From positions 1-16,346 of the forward strand of contig JBJXHB010000114.1 in assembly GCA_046160725.1 (NCBI GenBank): DNA of 16,346 nucleotides, in the 5' to 3' direction. Under the pieces are notes generated by a model. That model was not told the origin of the DNA. It saw nothing but the letters and a program-made list of their open reading frames with translations, and made no database searches. Source of the DNA: JBJXHB01 sp046160725 (GTDB lineage: Bacteria > Pseudomonadota > Gammaproteobacteria > Burkholderiales > Burkholderiaceae_C). Of this stretch, positions 12,496 through 16,346 are shown piece after piece. Every line of letters begins with the position of its first letter. Within the stretch, counting starts at the first letter, position 1. The position numbers and the translations under genes are program-made.

Positions 12496-14085
12496 ATGAT
12501 GCGCCGCCGTAGCTTCGCCACCTCTGCCCTCGCCGCCGCCGCCTCGACCGCAATGTCACGCCGGGCGTCGGCGCAGGCCGGCCCAAAAATACTTCGCGTG
12601 GTGCCCCAGGCCGAACCGCAGTCCTTCGACCCCGTCTTCACGCAGGTCAACAACGTCTCGATGCACGGTGCATTGGTGTACGACCAATTGTTCGGCTGGG
12701 ATGACAAGATGAACCCTCAGCCACAGATGGTCGACGACTGGAAAGTCTCGGACGACCGCCTGCTCTATACCTTCACGCTCCGCCGCGGCATGAAGTTCCA
12801 TGACGGCCAGGACGTGACCACGCGCGACGTGATCGCCTCGCTGAAGCGTATGTTCGTGCGCGACGGCCAGAACCAGCTACTCGCCAACCTTGTCGCCGAG
12901 TACGGCCGGGTCGACGACCGCACCTTCACACTGCGTATCAAGGAGCCCTTCGCCTTCGTCGAGTTCCTGATCGGCGGCAGCAACGGTGTGGTCGGCGCCA
13001 TCATGCGCGAGAAGGACGCCATGACCGACCCGTATACCGCGGTCAAGGAGCGCATTGGCTCCGGCCCGTTCCGCTTCGTCGAGTCCGACTACCGGCCCGG
13101 CGCCAAGCTGGCCTACGAAAAATTCGCCGATTACGTGCCGCGCTCCGAGCCAGCCAGCGGCTTTGCCGGCGGCAAAGTGGCGCGGGTGGATCGGGTGGAA
13201 TTCGTCATCATCCCTGACCCCTCCGTCGCATATGCCGCCTTGCGGCGCGGCGAAGTGGACATGCTGGACGCGCCGCCGCTCGACCTGTTGCCGACGGTTG
13301 AGCGCGACCCCAACATCGTCATCGGCGAAGTCTGGCCGCTGGAATCCTATGCTGTGCTGCGCTTCAACTCGCTGCACCCGCCGTTCAACAACCTCAAGGC
13401 CCGCCAAGCCGTGGCCTATGCCTTCAGCCAGATCGACTACATGTCCGCCGCCTATGGCGACCCGAAGGGCTGGCACGAGTGCTACGCCTATTGGGTCTGC
13501 GGCAGCCAGAACGAAACCGATATCGGCTCCGAGCCTTACCGCAAGCCCGACCTGGCGAAGGCCCGCGCCCTGCTGCGCGAGTCGGGCTACGACGGCACGC
13601 CGGTGGTGCTGATCGGCGGCTCCGACATTCCCGCCTACCAGCGGCTCAGCCTGGTGACCGCCGACCTACTGCAGAAGATCGGCTTCAAGGTCGACATGCA
13701 AATGACGGACTGGGGAACGGTGGCCGCGCGCCGCCAAAAGAAGGACCCGCCGGCACAGGGTGGTTGGAACCTGTTCCACACCTCGGCCAATGGCGCGCAG
13801 CTTTCCAGTCCGCTGACCAGTCCGTCCACCATCACCACCTGCGATGGCAAGAATTTCCCCGGCTGGCCGTGCGACCAGGTCGGCGAGGACATGCGGATGA
13901 AGTACATCCGTGAGGGCGATCCGGCCAAGCGTCGCGCCCTGCTGGAGGCGATGCACCGGCGGCTATGGGAGGTGCTGCCTTACCTGCCTCTTGGGCAGTT
14001 CGTGCAGCCCTTCATCTGGCGCAGCAACGTCACCGGCGTGCTGCGAACCAATGTTCTGGCCTTCTGGAACATCGCCAAGGCGTAG
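12496..14085 (+). CDS. Family-5 (peptide/nickel/dipeptide-type) solute-binding protein, Tat-like signal, orphan
   Basis: This 529-residue protein has the architecture of DppA/OppA-type binding proteins. MMRRRSFATSALAAAASTAMSRRASAQA (1-28) is a signal with an RRxF twin-arginine motif (Arg4-Arg5-Ser6-Phe7) and an AQA cleavage site. The mature part carries the family hallmarks: ILRVVPQAEPQSFDPVF, the YTFTLRRGMKFHDG strand, GSGPFRFVE, AYAALRRGEVDM, LRFNSLHPPFNNLKARQAVAYAF and a C-terminal RLWEVLPYLPLGQFVQPF. GAGAGGA (12482-12488) lies 7 bases before the ATG. No permease or ATPase of the peptide class is nearby, so it is an orphan or works with a transporter elsewhere. Two cysteine pairs (YAYWVCG and TTCDGKNFPGWPCD regions) could form disulfides. 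The ligand is unknown. It ends 2 bases from the convergent hydrolase stop. Confidence 0.92.
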   Translation: MMRRRSFATSALAAAASTAMSRRASAQAGPKILRVVPQAEPQSFDPVFTQVNNVSMHGALVYDQLFGWDDKMNPQPQMVDDWKVSDDRLLYTFTLRRGMKFHDGQDVTTRDVIASLKRMFVRDGQNQLLANLVAEYGRVDDRTFTLRIKEPFAFVEFLIGGSNGVVGAIMREKDAMTDPYTAVKERIGSGPFRFVESDYRPGAKLAYEKFADYVPRSEPASGFAGGKVARVDRVEFVIIPDPSVAYAALRRGEVDMLDAPPLDLLPTVERDPNIVIGEVWPLESYAVLRFNSLHPPFNNLKARQAVAYAFSQIDYMSAAYGDPKGWHECYAYWVCGSQNETDIGSEPYRKPDLAKARALLRESGYDGTPVVLIGGSDIPAYQRLSLVTADLLQKIGFKVDMQMTDWGTVAARRQKKDPPAQGGWNLFHTSANGAQLSSPLTSPSTITTCDGKNFPGWPCDQVGEDMRMKYIREGDPAKRRALLEAMHRRLWEVLPYLPLGQFVQPFIWRSNVTGVLRTNVLAFWNIAKA

Positions 14086-14087
14086 AC

Positions 14088-14834
14088 TCAGCCCTTCAGG
14101 AACGGAACCGCGGCGGCGAGGAATGCGTCCGGCTCCTCGACCTGAGGGGTGTGCCCCGAGCCTTCCAGCACCACCAGCCGTGCGCTCGGGATGCGGGCCG
14201 CCATCTCCGCACCGTGCTCCGCCGTGCGGGCCTTGTCGTGCCTGCCCTGTATGATGAGCGTTGGCGCCGTGATCTCAATCAGCCGCTCGAAGGTCCGTCC
14301 ACGGGCATTCGATCTGGCGGCAGACACTGCAGCGGTCCGGTTGACCATCCCGGCCACGCGGCGAAACGCCGCAAGCATTGCTGAATCGGGCGGACGGTAA
14401 AAGAAGCCCGCGACCATCGGCGTCGTCAACGCATCGTCCCAGGCCGCTGTCTCCAGCTGGTCCGCCTTTGCCAGGGCGGCAACGGGGTCTGCGGTGAACG
14501 CCCCCGTCGCCACCAGCAACAGCCGCGCAACGCGCGCGGGATGGCGCAAGGCAAAATGCTGCGCCACCGCTCCGCCCATAGAGCCACCGACCACAGAGAC
14601 CCGGTCGAGCCCCTTGCGATCCAGCAGGACGGCAAGGCCATCTGCGTAGGCTTCTAGCGTCCACGGTCCCGGGAGGTCGGCGGACTCACCGAAGCCCGGC
14701 AGGTCGGGCGCCATCCCGGCGATCCCCGCCTCCGACAGACGGTCTAGCGTCGGCGCCCAGAACAGTGAGGACTGGCAGAATCCGTGGATGCACACAGCGA
14801 CAGAGCCGGTGCCAGAGCGTTCGATGAAATGCAT
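14088..14834 (-). CDS. Alpha/beta hydrolase-fold protein
   Basis: A single-domain hydrolase of 248 residues with a complete catalytic triad: nucleophile Ser85 in VVGGSMGGAVA, Asp200 in IIQGRHDKA and His228 in EGSGHTPQVEEP. The oxyanion segment is CIHGFCQS (15-22), and APDLPGFGES (42-51) follows in the usual place. The start is decided by an excellent AGGGAGGT (plus-strand 14842-14849) 7 bases before ATG 14834; a longer frame to 14864 would put this site inside the gene. The substrate cannot be inferred. Relatives include 3-oxoadipate enol-lactonases and other small esterases. It converges with the family-5 binding protein gene, with 2 bases between the stop codons. Confidence 0.92.
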   Translation of the reverse strand: MHFIERSGTGSVAVCIHGFCQSSLFWAPTLDRLSEAGIAGMAPDLPGFGESADLPGPWTLEAYADGLAVLLDRKGLDRVSVVGGSMGGAVAQHFALRHPARVARLLLVATGAFTADPVAALAKADQLETAAWDDALTTPMVAGFFYRPPDSAMLAAFRRVAGMVNRTAAVSAARSNARGRTFERLIEITAPTLIIQGRHDKARTAEHGAEMAARIPSARLVVLEGSGHTPQVEEPDAFLAAAVPFLKG

Positions 14835-15395
14835 ATCCGCTACCTCCCTGCCGCTTCGCGACATACAGCTTCACAGCCTGCCGCGACGCTGTCGACTTCT
14901 ATCCAGAGTGCAGCGCCTGGCAGCGCAGCGACTACGACCGAGAGTGTCTTGCTCCCGGCGCACAGAGAGGGTTGGTGCCCGGCTTCGACCGCTGCTCCAA
15001 GCTTTCCCCAATGATTTCATTAATTTATGGGCCATTCGGCGAGATTACCGGCGCGGAGTATCTTGCGTCTGGGTGCCGTTTTGGGTGCCACTTTCATGTG
15101 GCTGTGGGCGATTTTCGGCGAACGTGGGCGAACAAGCTGGCCCGATTCGGTGACCAGGCGAGGCTTGGGGCCGCTCAGGGCGGTAATTGGATTTGGCGGA
15201 AAACAGTGTAGTCGCGGGCGGCGGCTTGGCCGGCATCTCAACCCTCATAGAGTTTGTGCTCTACCTCCGATGCCGAGGAAACATTTCTGCCGGCATGTTT
15301 CAGCACCTTCGCGCGGCGGATGGCGGTAGCGGCTCGCTTTCGCGTGGCCGACAGCGTGATGCAGATACTCACCGCACCTTAGGAGGCATGCCGTT
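14835..15395. other. Intergenic region without a recognised gene
   Basis: It lies upstream of the hydrolase and must contain that gene's promoter. Frames here are short, lack ribosome sites and resemble nothing known to me. An AT-rich patch at about 15010-15030 (ATGATTTCATTAATTTATGG) is the likeliest promoter zone. TGGGTGCC occurs twice 13 bases apart (about 15070 and 15083). No tRNA cloverleaf or known RNA was found. Confidence 0.6.
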
Positions 15396-15494
15396 CTAGA
15401 GCACGACCTTCCACCGCTTCGCAAACGCGGCCGCGTTTTTGGCTGCCTCCGACGCCGCAGGCTGGGTGGCCGGCATCATCGCTGCCTCGACCAT
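15396..15494 (-). pseudogene. Possible 3' gene remnant or 32-codon small ORF
   Basis: Just after the MFS gene on the same strand, one frame reads MVEAAMMPATQP, then ASEAAKNAAAFAKRWKVVL and a TAG at 15396-15398. The alanine/lysine-rich end has strongly GC-biased third positions and looks like the C-terminus of a real helical protein. There is no good ribosome site before the ATG at 15494, and the frame overlaps nothing upstream that I can read as its body. It may be the surviving tail of a truncated gene, a very small gene, or chance. Confidence 0.3.
15423..15438. repeat. 16-bp perfect palindrome AAACGCGGCCGCGTTT
   Basis: The sequence reads the same on both strands and lies about 80 bases after the MFS stop codon. 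On the plus strand two extra T follow, giving a T5 run. It could act as a weak bidirectional terminator (6-bp stem with a GGCC loop), but it also falls inside the small coding-like frame, so it may be chance. Confidence 0.3.
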
Positions 15495-15514
15495 GATGCG
15501 CCTGTCGGAACAGG

Positions 15515-16346
15515 TCACGCACCGCCTCGTCGATCCTCGGGCCACGTCGGATGGCGATCGTCGACGACGAGCGTATGACGATGCCGATAGCGCCTATTGC
15601 CGAGGGCGACCACACTGCTGGCATCCCGCAGATGGGGATCGTCTTGCCCCACTGCCTCGTGTTCGTGCTCGACTTCCTCAGGATCGTCGTGTGGCCAGAG
15701 CCATGCAGCGCTAGCGGTCCCGATCGCCGCAAGAAGCGCCATGACGATGAAGGTGACCGTGATGCCAGGACCAGCGCCGAGCCAGCCCGACAGCGGATAG
15801 GTGAGCAGCCAGCATGCGTGGCTCAGGGCGAACTGCGCAGCGAACAGGGCGGGACGGTCGCCTGGGTGGGCCGAACGACGCAACAGGCGTCCCGACGGCG
15901 TGAGCACCAGACCGTTTCCAACGCCGAGCGCGAACCACAGCGGAAGCAGCATCGACAGGTGTGCCGACGCCCACGGCCCAATCACCATGCCAAAACCCAG
16001 GATGGCAGCGCCGAGCATCATGGCCGACCGGTCAGCGACATGGGCCAGCAGCCTCGGCAAGGCCAAGGCTGAAACCATTGAGCCGGCGCCGTAGGCCGCG
16101 AACACCACCGCCACCTCCTTGTCGGACAGGCCCAGACCGCCGCGGACGACGACCACCGTGTTGACGATGACCATTGCCCCCGCGGCCGCAACGGCCAGGT
16201 TGAACATCAACAGTCCGCGCAACCGTGGTGTGGCAAGGTAGATGCGCATGCCGCGGGTCACGCGTCCCCAGGCGCCTTCCACCCGCTCGGGCGGTTTCGG
16301 CGATGGAAGACTGACGCTGACGACGAGCAGCGCCGAGGCGATGAAG
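15515..16346 (-). CDS. Major facilitator superfamily transporter, C-terminal half (5' end beyond window)
   Basis: The frame is open from the right edge to a TGA at 15515, giving 277 residues that lack the N-terminus. It begins in the end of a membrane helix (FIASALLVVSV), passes through a central cytoplasmic loop (PSPKPPERVEGAWGRVTRGMRIYL), then shows about six hydrophobic helices (MFNLAVAAAGAMVIVNTVVVV, AYGAGSMVSALALPRLL, MMLGAAILGFGMVIGPW, LLPLWFALGVGNGLVLTPSG and two more). This matches TM6-TM12 of a 12-helix MFS exporter of about 410-430 residues. The histidine/aspartate-rich tail (DDPEEVEHEHEA, ending VVDDRHPTWP) is a familiar ending in a family of proteobacterial MFS proteins and could bind metal. 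A GTG at 16282 is not the start, because coding sense continues upstream. Substrate unknown. Confidence 0.88.
   Translation of the reverse strand, partial: FIASALLVVSVSLPSPKPPERVEGAWGRVTRGMRIYLATPRLRGLLMFNLAVAAAGAMVIVNTVVVVRGGLGLSDKEVAVVFAAYGAGSMVSALALPRLLAHVADRSAMMLGAAILGFGMVIGPWASAHLSMLLPLWFALGVGNGLVLTPSGRLLRRSAHPGDRPALFAAQFALSHACWLLTYPLSGWLGAGPGITVTFIVMALLAAIGTASAAWLWPHDDPEEVEHEHEAVGQDDPHLRDASSVVALGNRRYRHRHTLVVDDRHPTWPEDRRGGA

Noticed and set aside
14960..15200. tRNA gene or integrase attachment site suggested by repeated GGGTGCC and nearby AT-rich patch
   Set aside because: No cloverleaf could be folded, no T-arm consensus was found, and no integrase or matching repeat copy is present in the window.

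Overview
The window reads as a GC-rich (roughly 60-65% by eye) alphaproteobacterial chromosome segment, most likely from the Hyphomicrobiales (Bradyrhizobium/Mesorhizobium/Bosea-type soil bacteria). This rests on codon usage, the many solute-binding-protein genes and tightly overlapped transport operons. No rRNA, tRNA, insertion sequence, CRISPR array or phage gene was recognised.

Positions 1-11604 are one long minus-strand operon of at least 13 genes, most overlapping or separated by a few bases. In transcription order: a periplasmic CUT1-type solute-binding protein (10282-11604); a 134-bp gap with two strong hairpins; two permeases (9185-10147 and 8223-9188); a 67-residue two-helix membrane protein (8023-8226); two non-identical MalK-type ATPases (6924-8018 and 5902-6924); dhaL; dhaM; an HPr; a full-length Enzyme I; a small HTH-like protein; dhaK; and a second, fused DhaK-DhaL kinase cut off by the left edge. 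The simplest reading is that an ABC importer brings in an unphosphorylated short ketose (dihydroxyacetone or a relative such as erythrulose). A complete dedicated relay PEP -> EI -> HPr -> DhaM -> DhaL(ADP/ATP) -> DhaK then phosphorylates it, with an ATP-type fused kinase as a second kinase. No glycerol kinase or glycerol-3-phosphate dehydrogenase gene is present, which argues against plain glycerol as substrate.

Positions 11605-12495 are an 891-bp divergent intergenic region. It holds an AT-rich island (likely operon promoter/operator), a long imperfect cruciform and a pair of direct repeats. A plus-strand gene for an orphan family-5 (peptide/nickel type) solute-binding protein with a Tat-like signal follows (12496-14085). 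It converges, with only 2 bp between stop codons, on a minus-strand alpha/beta hydrolase (14088-14834).

Positions 14835-15514 carry no recognised gene, apart from a 32-codon coding-like fragment beside the end of the next gene. The right edge holds the C-terminal half of a minus-strand MFS transporter (15515 to beyond 16346).

The most interesting feature is the hybrid arrangement: ABC-type uptake joined to a self-contained PTS phosphorelay, with an unknown small membrane protein, an asymmetric ATPase pair and an in-operon HTH protein. All functional statements come from reading motifs; no database search was run.
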